A DNA stretch of 64,000 bases. It comes from Ferrimicrobium sp. (GTDB lineage: Bacteria > Actinomycetota > Acidimicrobiia > Acidimicrobiales > Acidimicrobiaceae). Position numbers and translations under genes: made by a program. The notes under the pieces were generated by a model that was not told the DNA's origin, did not search any database, and worked only from the letters and a program-made list of their open reading frames with translations. How positions within the stretch are numbered: position 1 is the first letter of the stretch; every line of letters begins with the position of its first letter. The stretch covers positions 124,001 through 188,000 of the forward strand of contig NZ_DAHXOI010000003.1 of assembly GCF_027364955.1 (NCBI RefSeq), read 5' to 3'. Below are positions 24,765 to 33,328 of the stretch, one piece after another.

Positions 24765-26611
24765 CGGATCCGAAGGAACTCTCCCCACAGACGATCGATG
24801 AGTTCGGGCGACTCCCTCAGGAGCGGGGTACTCACGAGGGCGGCGACCGATTCCCTGTCGGAGGGGCGTAGGCGAGCGAGTCTGCGAACGTCGGCGTCTG
24901 AGAGGACGAGATAGGAGGACAACTGACGCTCCTTGGCGACGGTGACGCGCCAACGATCCAATCGGGTTGCGATGGAGGGTTGGGCCTGCGAGTGGGAGAT
25001 CTGTGTCTGGGGCTCAACCTGCTTGGTGTCGAGGTGGGCGAGTAGGGTCGACGGTCCGCGACTGGGTTTTGACCAACTGATGGTGAGCGAGTCGGTCGCT
25101 CTCGTCATCGCCACATAGAGGAGCCGTCGCTCTTCAGCGAGTGCGTTCGAAGAGAGCCCGTGGCGGGAAGGATAACTCTTCTCGCCGATGCCAATCAGGT
25201 GTACATGGTGCCATTGGAGCCCCTTGGCGCGATGGAAGGTGGTGATGCTCACTGCATCGACTCCCTTGATCTGGAGTCCGCGCAGCAGCTCTTCGAGGGC
25301 AAGATAATCTGACCTGGGGTCCTGCCTTCGGAGCTCGTTGGCCACTTCAAGGAGTATGCGTAGGTTGGGGGTACGAGTCGGTGTTGAGGAGAGGAGCGCC
25401 TCTTCAACCGTGTCACAGATCTCTGTGATCTGGAGGCGTTCGGTGCGCGCGCTTCGCATCAGTGCGATCACCTCTGGGGCTGAGGCAAGTGGGGTCAGTC
25501 CGAGGACACTGTGGGGGATATCGAAACGGCGAAAGGCCTCCTCGATGGGGGATAGTTGGCGAATGGTTCGCGCGAGGATGGCCATTGAGGAGTAGGGGAT
25601 GCCGCGATGGGCCAGCTCCACCACCGCCCTGGCGGCACGTAACCCCTCCGCGGCCACCGAGTCTGTCCCGATAAGGCTGGGGAGCTGACCCCCCTGACGG
25701 TGAGCCAGCATGCTGATTCGCCGATCGTCACTGGCGACAGGGGAGGCTGCTGCGACAAGTGCGGCGGTGCTGCGATAGTTGGTGGAGAGGGTGAGGTGGG
25801 TGAGTGCTGGGATGCGGCTCGGAAGCTGCGCCATCAGTGCCGGATCCGATCCGTTCCAGCCATAGATCGCTTGGTTCGGATCTCCGACGACGGTGAGTCC
25901 TGAGAGGTTATTGCCCATCCATCTCTCAATGAGGCGAAGCTGGAGGGGGTTGACGTCTTGGAACTCATCGATGTAGACCCAGCGAGCCTGGAGGCGGAGG
26001 GCTTGTCCGACCCCGTCATCGCGTGCGACGAGTTCGGTGGCGATACGTAGGACGTCGGTAAGGTCCATGAGGCGCTGTCGCGCCTTGGCGCGTTCGAGAG
26101 CCATGAAGACAGCGATGAGTTCATCAGGGTTCGGCACTTCGATGAGGGTTGGGTTGGCCTCGAGACTCTCGGCGTCATGGCCGAGCGCGCGAAGACGGTC
26201 GATCTCAGACATGACGCTACGACGGCGAGCCTCGGAGAGTCGCAACCCGAGGTCGGTCAGGAGTGTCGTTGTGTCACCGATGAGATGCGGTAGCGGCCTG
26301 CCCAGCATCGCTGAACCCTCACGAACCAACCCAAGGGCATGGGAATGAAAGGTGCCACAGGCTGGTGGTGGCCCGTCGAGGAGTCGATAGAGACGACGTG
26401 CGATCTCCCATGCGGCGGCCCTCGTAAAGCTGATCGCTACCGTCTGAGAGCTGCGGTTCGCTTGCGTGGCGATCTGGTAGGCGATTCTGTGGGTGATCAC
26501 ACGAGTCTTGCCTGAGCCGGCACCAGCAACGATGAGCGCCGGCGCAGCAGCCATGACCGCCTCGCGTTGCTCGGTGCTCAGACCCTCAAGGAGTTGTTCT
26601 GGGTTTGGCAT
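24761..26611 (-). CDS. uvrD2: UvrD/Rep-type superfamily I helicase (UvrD2-like)
   Basis: A 616-residue 3'-5' DNA helicase. Motif I is IVAGAGSGKT, Ia is AISFTRAAA, II is VYIDEFQDV, III VGDPNQAIYGW, IV TNYRST, V ITTFHRAKGLQWHHV, and VI LLYVAMTRAT. The last 70 residues (from RLDRWRVTVAKERQL) resemble an HRDC domain, as in mycobacterial UvrD2. It is shorter than classical UvrD. Its ATG is three bases beyond the stop of the radical-SAM gene, so the two are coupled. It is likely to act in repair or replication-fork processing; a direct link to the radical-SAM enzyme is not known. Confidence 0.9.
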   Translation of the reverse strand: MPNPEQLLEGLSTEQREAVMAAAPALIVAGAGSGKTRVITHRIAYQIATQANRSSQTVAISFTRAAAWEIARRLYRLLDGPPPACGTFHSHALGLVREGSAMLGRPLPHLIGDTTTLLTDLGLRLSEARRRSVMSEIDRLRALGHDAESLEANPTLIEVPNPDELIAVFMALERAKARQRLMDLTDVLRIATELVARDDGVGQALRLQARWVYIDEFQDVNPLQLRLIERWMGNNLSGLTVVGDPNQAIYGWNGSDPALMAQLPSRIPALTHLTLSTNYRSTAALVAAASPVASDDRRISMLAHRQGGQLPSLIGTDSVAAEGLRAARAVVELAHRGIPYSSMAILARTIRQLSPIEEAFRRFDIPHSVLGLTPLASAPEVIALMRSARTERLQITEICDTVEEALLSSTPTRTPNLRILLEVANELRRQDPRSDYLALEELLRGLQIKGVDAVSITTFHRAKGLQWHHVHLIGIGEKSYPSRHGLSSNALAEERRLLYVAMTRATDSLTISWSKPSRGPSTLLAHLDTKQVEPQTQISHSQAQPSIATRLDRWRVTVAKERQLSSYLVLSDADVRRLARLRPSDRESVAALVSTPLLRESPELIDRLWGEFLRIR

Positions 26612-26614
26612 CGG

Positions 26615-27976
26615 CTACCGTGGCTGCGCGGGGGCGGCACAGCAGAACCAAGGTTCGCTCATGATGGCGGTGCTTGGTGCACGTACTCGTGGGGTTGGTG
26701 CGCTCGGCGTGGGCAATCCATTGGCCTCATAGGTGGCAGCGTAGATTTGAGTGAACGTTGTGCCAAAGCTATCCTCACCGGCTTGAGCGGCAAGCTGGTA
26801 CAGTCGATCACGCAGATAGGGTAGGCGCTCATCGTGGTAGCGGACGGTGTAACCCATGACTCGGGCGTCGTAGGGACCAAAATCCGTGTCATTGACTGGC
26901 AGTAGGGAGTTGGTTGGCGTGAGCAGTTCGATCGAGTACTGGATCGGTTCAACCACCTCAACCAAGTCAGAATCGACGATGAAGTCAACGATGTCAACGA
27001 GGTCACGCATCGTGGTCCAGGGGGTAAATGGCACAAAGGTCGGATGCAGAGCGATGCCGTTGGCATAGAGGAGATCTCTCGCCACTGGCACATCGGCGCC
27101 AGTGTGGCCCTTGTCCAGGTGGCTGAGAACGTCATCGTTCAGGCTCTCTACGGCGGAGATGACAAAGTTGACGTGACTCGCTGCCAACGTTGGGATGAGG
27201 TCGCGGTGGCGTAGGATTTCAGCGATTTTGGTGGTGATGTCGAAGGTGACCCATGGTGCCTTCTCGGCCAAGGTGGCGAGCACCTTCAAGGAGTGCTTGG
27301 GGGCGTTCAAAAAGTCCGGATCACCAAAGCTGAGATGCTGTGCCCCAGCTTCGATCTGCGCGAGGCCATCCGTGATGACCGCCTCCGCATCGTTGATGGC
27401 AATTCTTCCGTTCCAGGTGGCAGCCACCGGGCAGTGAAGACACCGGTGTCGACAGCCAACCGAGGTCTCAAGATAGCCGGTCACAAGGTCGTGACCGGCG
27501 ATACTGACACTGCGATAGCTATCGAGTGGCATGAGCGGTGTTCGATTGACACGATAGGTTCGCCGATTGGTCGCCTTAGCGGATTGGGCTGCGATTTGAG
27601 CATGGGCATCGCCGGAAGCGGATTGCACTAGCGTAGCGAGCTCGGCGGCGGTCGCCCGGTCCAGCCAGAGGGCCATCGGTGGATGCTGGAGCGACTCTCT
27701 CAACACCGTCGCATAGAGCCCAACGACGATCAGTTGGCGTTCTGGCTGATCGGGTTCGAGGGAGGCAAGGAGATCTCTGGCGACGAGTGCGCCGGTGAGC
27801 ATTGGTGCGGTGAGGATCACGCGTGAGGCATGGCTGATGGCCTCCACGGCGACCGTTAGCGGTACTTTCGACATGTCGAGAACCTCAAGACGCCCTTCAC
27901 CCAACTCTGCGGCGACCTCGGCGGCAAGCTGTGGCTGGTGGCCGAGTTCGTACGTGGAGATGAAGAGTACCGACAT
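26615..27976 (-). CDS. Radical-SAM protein with C-terminal CCAAP tail
   Basis: A 453-residue radical-SAM enzyme. Residues 1-125 form a Rossmann-like domain resembling a B12-binding fold but without the DxHxxG cobalamin motif. The [4Fe-4S] motif is ETSVGCRHRCLHC (C-x3-C-x2-C) near residue 175, followed by SFGDPDFLN, a GGE-like segment, and a TIM-barrel half ending near residue 370. The C-terminus reads SEPWFCCAAPAQPR. I recall a curated family with a conserved CUAEP/CCAEP tail, some members being selenoproteins; this protein has CCAAP, with Cys in both positions and Ala for Glu. The substrate is unknown. It follows an ATP-grasp gene by 37 bp and precedes uvrD2 by three bases. Confidence 0.82.
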   Translation of the reverse strand: MSVLFISTYELGHQPQLAAEVAAELGEGRLEVLDMSKVPLTVAVEAISHASRVILTAPMLTGALVARDLLASLEPDQPERQLIVVGLYATVLRESLQHPPMALWLDRATAAELATLVQSASGDAHAQIAAQSAKATNRRTYRVNRTPLMPLDSYRSVSIAGHDLVTGYLETSVGCRHRCLHCPVAATWNGRIAINDAEAVITDGLAQIEAGAQHLSFGDPDFLNAPKHSLKVLATLAEKAPWVTFDITTKIAEILRHRDLIPTLAASHVNFVISAVESLNDDVLSHLDKGHTGADVPVARDLLYANGIALHPTFVPFTPWTTMRDLVDIVDFIVDSDLVEVVEPIQYSIELLTPTNSLLPVNDTDFGPYDARVMGYTVRYHDERLPYLRDRLYQLAAQAGEDSFGTTFTQIYAATYEANGLPTPSAPTPRVRAPSTAIMSEPWFCCAAPAQPR

Positions 27977-28013
27977 GAGATCAGTCTACTGGGGCAGGGC
28001 TATTGGGCTGGGT

Positions 28014-29231
28014 CTACTGGGTTGGGTCAATCACGATTTTGAGTTGCGCGCTCGCCTCGGAAAGGGCATGTTGCACGCTCGCATGGCTCAGCCCTTCTGC
28101 GAAAATAAAGCCGAGGTAGCGATCGGTCAACGGCGGTGGATAGACCTTGGTCCCTGGGTTGACGGTGATCTCGAGGCCTGTGACACCGCTGGTTGCGAGC
28201 GCTGTATCCAGACCGATGACCTCGCGAAATATACCCCTCGTTGGTGTAGGTATCATGTAGATGCCTACCGACCGGTTGCGACGTTTGATGGGGCTCGTAT
28301 CCCCAAGAGCGCGCCGCAAAATGATGTCCTCAAGGCGCTGACCGTCGCCGAAGCGAATCGCCGCGGAGCAACGGCCGCCGATCGATCGAGGGGCGAGTTC
28401 GAGAATGGTTGCACGCCCCTTGGCGAGACGCAATTCAGCGTGGACAGGAGTGTCCGCCAGCCCGAGGGCACGAGCGCCGCGCTCCACAGCGCTCGTGAGT
28501 TCGCGCTGTTGGGCCGGCGTGAGCTTGGCTGGTCCCAGGTAGGTCGACTCCCAGAAGTAGGGGCCTTCGCCGATGTCGGGTTTGGCAAAGATCATGAGGA
28601 CCTCGAGATCCTCACCGTTGAGGATACCTTCGACGGCGAACTCGGGCCCTTCGACGTAGCTTTCGAGGAGCAGCGGCGTACTCGGATCGATGACCTCATT
28701 GAGGATCTCCAGATCCTGGTTAAGCGTTGCGCTGTTGACCCGGATGACACCGCGTGATGCTGTTTCCCTTGGGGGCTTTGCGATGAAGCGTTCCCCGAGA
28801 TCTGCGACGAGGTCATCGATTGCCTTGGTATCGAGCTGCGAAAGTGCCTCCAGCGTCGTCACGATGTGCTTGGGTTGGCTGAGTTCAGCTTCGTCGAGAG
28901 CTCTCCGTAAGGTGAGCTTGTCGACGGCACGCTCGACGGCTTGAGCTCGGTGGACGGTGAGGCCGAGTCGATCACTGAGGACCGCAGCGAGGCGGGTGGA
29001 GGGTTCATCGATGCCAATAATGAGCGTCGGTGCGAGGTCGAAGAGTCGGTCGACGAGTAATGCTAACTCCTGAGCGTCTGGTGGCATCGTGCTTACATGA
29101 AGACTTGCATCTCCCAGGGGCAGACTTGCGTCAGTGAGCAAGGTAAGCCGTTGTGTGGTGCGCGCCCCCGCCTGTAAAAAGGCATCTGCACGATAGCTCT
29201 CGGCTGGCACGACGAGGACGATGTGTTGCAT
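28014..29231 (-). CDS. ATP-grasp ligase-like protein
   Basis: A 405-residue ATP-grasp enzyme. The N-terminal Rossmann-like domain starts MQHIVLVVPAESYRADAF. The ATP-binding core contains RFIAKPPRETASRGVIRV, LLESYVEGPEFAVEGI, and the metal-binding HAELRLAKGRATILELAPRSIGG (Glu and Arg). The segment is typical of carboxylate-amine/thiol ligases such as the PurK/BacD-like group. The C-terminal domain is a carboxylase-like lid region (GIYMIPTPTRGIF). It is the first gene of the ATP-grasp/radical-SAM/helicase operon, with a promoter whose -10 is only 12 bases from the start codon. The substrates are not deducible. Confidence 0.85.
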   Translation of the reverse strand: MQHIVLVVPAESYRADAFLQAGARTTQRLTLLTDASLPLGDASLHVSTMPPDAQELALLVDRLFDLAPTLIIGIDEPSTRLAAVLSDRLGLTVHRAQAVERAVDKLTLRRALDEAELSQPKHIVTTLEALSQLDTKAIDDLVADLGERFIAKPPRETASRGVIRVNSATLNQDLEILNEVIDPSTPLLLESYVEGPEFAVEGILNGEDLEVLMIFAKPDIGEGPYFWESTYLGPAKLTPAQQRELTSAVERGARALGLADTPVHAELRLAKGRATILELAPRSIGGRCSAAIRFGDGQRLEDIILRRALGDTSPIKRRNRSVGIYMIPTPTRGIFREVIGLDTALATSGVTGLEITVNPGTKVYPPPLTDRYLGFIFAEGLSHASVQHALSEASAQLKIVIDPTQ

Positions 29232-29243
29232 GTGTCTAGAATG

Positions 29244-29272
29244 GTACTACGAACGATAGTGATTGCGTTCAA
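29244..29272 (-). promoter_or_regulatory. Promoter of the ATP-grasp operon, near-leaderless
   Basis: Read on the minus strand: TTGAAC (29272-29267), a 17-base spacer and TAGTAC (29249-29244). The start codon begins at 29231, so the transcript would have only a few untranslated bases. No good ribosome binding site is present, consistent with leaderless translation. Confidence 0.5.
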
Positions 29273-29348
29273 CGCGACGGGTCGGCGCTCATGTGTTTGG
29301 CTGTTTCGTCGTGGAGAGACCACTTCAAAGAAGTGAGGAATGGGAGCG

Positions 29349-29966
29349 ATGAGCGATTTTCGGGTAACAGATGCGGCGGTAGGAGTGGTGTTGGAGGCGT
29401 TGGCCGACGAGGGCTCGTCTGAGACACTCGCACTTTGGGTCGAGGTCGCTGGTAATGACGGAACGTCGTTCATGTACGATGTGTATTTCCAGGAGTTAGC
29501 CCAGGTTGATCCTGAAGATTTGCAGCTGCGTTTTGGTGAGCTCAATGTGGTCATTCCCCGGGACTCTATCTCACGACTCGCAGGAGCAACCATGGAGGTC
29601 GGTAGCGATGGCGAGCTGGCAATCACGAACCCTAACACACCAACCCCTGAGGCCACCGACCTTCCTGACCTGGGTCCGGACGCGCTCGCCAATGATCTCG
29701 CCTTGCGGGTCAACGCCATCCTTGAGGAACAGGTGAATCCAGCGATTGCCGCCCATGGTGGTTATGCCGAGCTGGTGGGGGTCGTTGAAGAGCGTGCCTA
29801 TGTGTTGATGGGCGGAGGTTGCCAAGGTTGTGGCTTGGCGGCCATGACCCTGTCACAAGGTATCGCCACGGCGATTCAGGATGCGGTTCCAGAGATTATC
29901 GACGTCGTTGATGTCACCAACCATGCCGCTGGTAACAATCCCTACTATCAGCCTGCCAAGAAGTAA
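29349..29966 (+). CDS. NfuA-like Fe-S cluster carrier
   Basis: A 205-residue protein with two parts. Residues 1-100 resemble an A-type (HesB/IscA) domain without its three cysteines, as is known for NfuA N-domains. Residues about 120-200 are the NifU C-terminal domain with VNPAIAAHGGYAELVGV and the cluster-binding CxxC in GGGCQGCGLAAMTL. It would accept and deliver [4Fe-4S] clusters. It may serve the radical-SAM enzyme encoded divergently, but it could equally serve the whole cell. I use ATG 29349 rather than 29340, because AGGA abuts the first ATG and gives the second a workable spacing. Confidence 0.87.
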   Translation: MSDFRVTDAAVGVVLEALADEGSSETLALWVEVAGNDGTSFMYDVYFQELAQVDPEDLQLRFGELNVVIPRDSISRLAGATMEVGSDGELAITNPNTPTPEATDLPDLGPDALANDLALRVNAILEEQVNPAIAAHGGYAELVGVVEERAYVLMGGGCQGCGLAAMTLSQGIATAIQDAVPEIIDVVDVTNHAAGNNPYYQPAKK

Positions 29967-30340
29967 GCGCCCAGGTAACAAGAGGGCGTCGCAGGCAGGT
30001 TTGGTTGAGGTCGTAGACGGGTTTGGCTTTCCGAGCCTGGCGCATGACGATGCCACCTTGGGTTCTTTGAACGCGGCAACCGGTAGATCAGGTGCCAGCG
30101 TGGTGGTGCCCAGGTTGTAGAGGCATCGAATCTGGCTCCCTGCAGCGATCGGTCGACGGTGCGACAGAGATTCATTGGCGGGCCGCCTGAGGACAATCGC
30201 GGTAATCGAACCTGTGCTCCTCTTTGGCGTCGCTTGATCTTAGCTACCGTGCGGGAGATGGGTCCGTACAGACCTTCGTCATTTGGCTGCTTGGATTTAC
30301 GAAGGTTGCGCGAGGAGGCAAAGACGACGCTAGTGCATGC
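29967..30340. other. Non-coding gap between nfuA-like gene and yceI
   Basis: About 370 bp with no recognisable gene. A 144-codon minus-strand open frame crosses it (29948-30382), but its translation is rich in Arg, Ser and Pro with no family motif, and it overlaps the yceI terminator and the 3' end of the nfuA-like gene. I see nothing else of note. Confidence 0.55.
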
Positions 30341-30368
30341 AAAACACCCCGCCGGTATCGGCGGGGTG
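30341..30368 (-). terminator. Rho-independent terminator of yceI
   Basis: CACCCCGCCG-loop-CGGCGGGGTG is a perfect 10-bp GC-rich stem with a four-base loop. On the minus strand it is followed directly by TTTT (complement of 30341-30344), 38 bases beyond the yceI stop. Confidence 0.85.
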
Positions 30369-30405
30369 CAGTACGTTTTCAATCAGTGGTGCTCGTCGTT
30401 GGCGA

Positions 30406-30960
30406 TTAGGCCTTGACGAGTTCGGCCTCTAGATTGATGGTTATCTTGTCTCCAACGACGACACCACCACCGTCTACTGCCGCGTTCCACTCGATACCAA
30501 AGTCTTTCCGGGAGAGTTCGCCGGTAGCACTAAAGCCAGTGCGGACACCGCCGTAGGGGTCGGCTTGTGTTCCATTGAACTCGAGGTCAAGTTCAATGGG
30601 CTTGGTGACCCCTCGGATGGTGAGGTTCCCAAGCAGCTTCCAGTCGTCCCCGTTTGGTCGGATTGCGGTGGAGGCGAATTCTATGGTTGGGTACTTGTCG
30701 GACTCGAAGAAGTCAGCGCTTCGAAGGTGGTTATCACGCGCCTCGTCGCGGGTCGTGATGGAGCCGGCTTCGATCGAAGCGGTGACGGAACTCTTGGTGA
30801 CATCCTCATCAATGGTGACACTCGCGGTGAACTTCTCAAAATGGCCACGAACCTTTGAGACCATGAGATGTCGAACGGTGAACTCTACGCTCGAATGGGC
30901 GGCGTCGAGGTTCCACACCCCTGGCTCGATCCCAAGATCCTTTGCTGACGTAGTTGCCAT
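30406..30960 (-). CDS. YceI family protein
   Basis: A 184-residue YceI-like lipocalin-fold protein. GVWNLDAAHSSVEFTVRHLM, GHFEKFTASVTI, RDNHLRSADFFESDKYPTIEF and GVTKPIELDLEF are the conserved segments. YceI proteins have a long hydrophobic pocket that binds polyisoprenoids; this one has no signal peptide and is probably cytoplasmic. It faces a MarR-type regulator across 73 bp holding an inverted repeat, so control by that regulator is likely. A strong terminator follows it. Confidence 0.9.
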   Translation of the reverse strand: MATTSAKDLGIEPGVWNLDAAHSSVEFTVRHLMVSKVRGHFEKFTASVTIDEDVTKSSVTASIEAGSITTRDEARDNHLRSADFFESDKYPTIEFASTAIRPNGDDWKLLGNLTIRGVTKPIELDLEFNGTQADPYGGVRTGFSATGELSRKDFGIEWNAAVDGGGVVVGDKITINLEAELVKA

Positions 30961-30997
30961 GTCTTCTTCCTTTCGCTTGTCGGTTAGACTGTCAGTT

Positions 30998-31018
30998 CAA
31001 TTGTAGACGAAATAATTG
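30998..31018. promoter_or_regulatory. Inverted repeat between yceI and marR
   Basis: CAATT-N11-AATTG lies in the shared promoter region of the divergent pair. MarR proteins typically bind such AT-rich palindromes of about 16-22 bp, so this is a reasonable operator candidate. Confidence 0.45.
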
Positions 31019-31033
31019 CGGGTGCAACCATTT

Positions 31034-31510
31034 ATGCGAGAGTGTGCGAATTCATCAGTCCACGCAGTGACCCTGAAAGCTTTCAGGTCGCTGCTTGGCA
31101 CCCATGCCCGACTGTTGTGGCAGCTCGATCTTGAACTCAATGAACGCCATGGGTTGAGTTTTGCAGACTTTGAGGTCATGTTGCATCTGCAGGCCGCTGT
31201 AGGTGGAGAGCTGCGTCTCTCTGAACTTGCACAACTCGCCTTGTTGTCGCGCAGTGCGCTTTCGCGAAGAGTGGATTCCCTCGTCGCTCAGGGTTGGGTT
31301 TTGCGCCGTAGCTGTCCTACTGACCGCCGAGGAACCTTTGCGGTGCTCACGGAGTTAGGCAGAGAAAAGCTCAAGGAGTCGGTTCCGACCCATGATGAGG
31401 TTTTAACACAGATGTTGACCAACCGACTCAATGTGGGGGAATTGGACTCGCTAGGGGCGATGCTCGATCGAGTTGTTGCACGACAAGAGGAGCTTCGTCA
31501 ACAGGAGTAG
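31034..31510 (+). CDS. MarR-family transcriptional regulator
   Basis: A protein of about 158 residues with the MarR winged-helix layout: an N-terminal dimerisation helix (LKAFRSLLGTHARLLWQLDLELNERHGLS), helices FADFEVMLHLQ, the recognition helix region LRLSELAQLALLSRSALSRRVDSLVAQGWV, and the wing RSCPTDRRGTFAVLTELG. It is divergent from yceI and probably represses it and itself. ATG 31034 is chosen; a TTG at 31016 in the same frame overlaps the putative operator. Confidence 0.88.
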   Translation: MRECANSSVHAVTLKAFRSLLGTHARLLWQLDLELNERHGLSFADFEVMLHLQAAVGGELRLSELAQLALLSRSALSRRVDSLVAQGWVLRRSCPTDRRGTFAVLTELGREKLKESVPTHDEVLTQMLTNRLNVGELDSLGAMLDRVVARQEELRQQE

Positions 31511-31766
31511 CCCAGGGCTTTGGCAGCAGAGGCCGGTCGCCGGGCAACTGCGACGCTTCGCCACGCCGGTCGCCACGCCTATTCGGTGATTGCAAGGCTG
31601 CGTCGCTGGCCATGTTCTCCACCAGCGGATGAGGGGAGACTGGTGGCGTTAGTTCGAATCGTTCTTGCAGGACCGGAGCCCTTGTACTGCGCCGAAACCC
31701 TTGTACTGCGATGTTGCGTTGCGTTTGGCGGCCGAGGTTGACCGGCTGACTCGCTGGTGCGTGAGC

Positions 31767-32516
31767 TCAAGCTGGTGGCATCGTGAAGGTCTCATGAAAC
31801 CTGGCGAGAAGGTCGGGTTTGAGACCAAGTTCGATGAGGTAGTTAGTGACTGAGCCATAGCTGGTGTTGAGGAAGTCGAGGGTCTTCTCGGCAGTCTCTG
31901 GAGTCGAGGCCACCACCGTTGCGGGGAGAGTTTTCCAGCTTGCTCTGTCGATGTCGGGATCGTCTGCGTCGAGCACGCGGCGCAGTGCATACTGGGTGAG
32001 TGCGTAGTCGGCCGCGATCTGGGCATCTGGAACCTGTGCCATGGACAACGTTAACATCGCCACGATACCGGTCCTATCTTTCCCTGCAGCACAATGAAAG
32101 AGAAGCGGCCAGTTATCGGAGTTCAAGATGACCGCCATCGCTTCGCTGAGCGAGTCCGGTCGACTTGTCAGAATCGCTCGATACACCTGGGCAAGGTAGT
32201 CAGGGTCTAGGCGGTCGAGGTCGGATTCGACGGAGACATCGATGAGGGGTAAATGGAGGAGGCGCCGACCCTTGGCCGACTCAAGATAGCCCTGTTCTTG
32301 GCGTTCCTCGTTCGATCGGAGATCGATCACGGTTTTGAGATCCAGGTTTTCGAACAACTGGTTTCTCGACGCATCGGAGAGGCGAAAGAACGCCTCCGAT
32401 CTGAAGAGGAGACCGCTACGAGTGACGAGTCCATCTACCGTTGGATAACCACCGAGTTCTCGGAGGTTATAGAGGCCGTCCCAGGGGAGGAACTGGCTGG
32501 GTAGGTCAGTGGTCAT
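31767..32516 (-). CDS. Tyrosine-protein phosphatase (Y_phosphatase3 type)
   Basis: A 249-residue phosphatase of the PtpB-like group. The N-terminus FLPWDGLYNLRELGGYPT is the conserved AYLAM-type opening. DLRSNEER is the general-acid/structural loop region, and the P-loop is HCAAGKDRTG with the catalytic Cys and Arg. The extra Lys-Asp in the loop is typical of bacterial dual-specificity or lipid phosphatases such as mycobacterial PtpB. No signal peptide is present. It is monocistronic as far as visible. Confidence 0.88.
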   Translation of the reverse strand: MTTDLPSQFLPWDGLYNLRELGGYPTVDGLVTRSGLLFRSEAFFRLSDASRNQLFENLDLKTVIDLRSNEERQEQGYLESAKGRRLLHLPLIDVSVESDLDRLDPDYLAQVYRAILTSRPDSLSEAMAVILNSDNWPLLFHCAAGKDRTGIVAMLTLSMAQVPDAQIAADYALTQYALRRVLDADDPDIDRASWKTLPATVVASTPETAEKTLDFLNTSYGSVTNYLIELGLKPDLLARFHETFTMPPA

Positions 32517-32604
32517 GGTTCCATGTTAGAGGCCGACCCCCTCAGATCGAGGAGGTCGGCCTGATGGTTTCATCAGAAGTGGTGAGCCAACAGGTGTTAT
32601 CGGC

Positions 32605-33141
32605 CTACCAACCTGCGCTCGCAGCCGAGCTGTGCCAGCCAGAGCCAGCGGTGGTGCTAATGGTGGGTGTTGCTGCGCAGGATGTTATTGGGCTCGTTCC
32701 CGAGTAGTAGTAGGTGCCTGCTCCAGCCCCGAGTGCGACATCTTCGATCGCGAAGCTGGTCCCGGATGCGGCTGTTTCCGCCAGACAGACAGAGGTCTCT
32801 GGTGTTGTGCTTGAACTCGAGCCTGACGTGCTGCCGGATGAACTCGGAAGGAGGACGCTAATCGTGTTGTCAGTCAGTGCCTTCGTGTAAGCCGGATCCA
32901 GTTGGATCAGCCCCGCACTAGGCACGTAGCTTTGATTGTTGGTAAAGGCTACCGACTCCGAGGTCAAGAGGTTGCGTAGGTCGGTCTCTGCAGCCTTATT
33001 CTGGGCCGAGGTTCGAGCTCCGAGGAAGGTGGGGATCGCGATCGCGGCGAGGATGCCCATGATCAGGATGACCACCATCAACTCGATGAGTGTAAACCCG
33101 GACTCATCACTTTTTGTTAATTTCCGATAGATCTGAGACAT
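32605..33141 (-). CDS. pilA: Type IV prepilin (major pilin-like)
   Basis: A 178-residue prepilin. The leader MSQIYRKLTKSDESG is followed by the cleavage and methylation site G|FTLIE and a hydrophobic helix LMVVILIMGILAAIAIPTFL. The mature globular part has a Ser/Gly-rich segment near residues 95-115 and two Cys (SVCLAE and ITSCAA) that could form the D-loop disulphide. ATG 33141 has AAGGAG six bases upstream; the frame's earlier ATG at 33177 would add 12 residues before the leader. It is divergent from pilD, which should process it. Confidence 0.92.
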   Translation of the reverse strand: MSQIYRKLTKSDESGFTLIELMVVILIMGILAAIAIPTFLGARTSAQNKAAETDLRNLLTSESVAFTNNQSYVPSAGLIQLDPAYTKALTDNTISVLLPSSSGSTSGSSSSTTPETSVCLAETAASGTSFAIEDVALGAGAGTYYYSGTSPITSCAATPTISTTAGSGWHSSAASAGW

Positions 33142-33328
33142 CCTTTTCTCCTTGCTGGCTTTCACGTCTCCGTGCACCGGAATTCCGGTACCTCCTCTGC
33201 TTCGGCGTGCTGAAAGGGAAAACTTGAATGAAATTAACGCTGAAAGTGAGAATTATGCGTTGTGAGAGGCGCGGCTGCGGGTGGTGCGCTATTCAACTCG
33301 CCAGTGATTCTGTCCGAAGGCACTAACC

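Noticed and set aside
26615-26660. Selenocysteine (in-frame TGA) in the radical-SAM tail
   Set aside because: Both tail positions are Cys codons and the frame runs unbroken to a TAG stop, so no recoding is needed.
29948-30382. 144-codon minus-strand frame after the nfuA-like gene
   Set aside because: It has no recognisable motif, is rich in Arg, Ser and Pro, overlaps the yceI terminator and the nfuA-like 3' end, and lacks a convincing start.
31511-31766. Possible small gene or duplicated element (CCCTTGTACTGCG occurs twice)
   Set aside because: The 13-base direct repeat is short and the frames here have no coding signature; I see nothing more in this gap.
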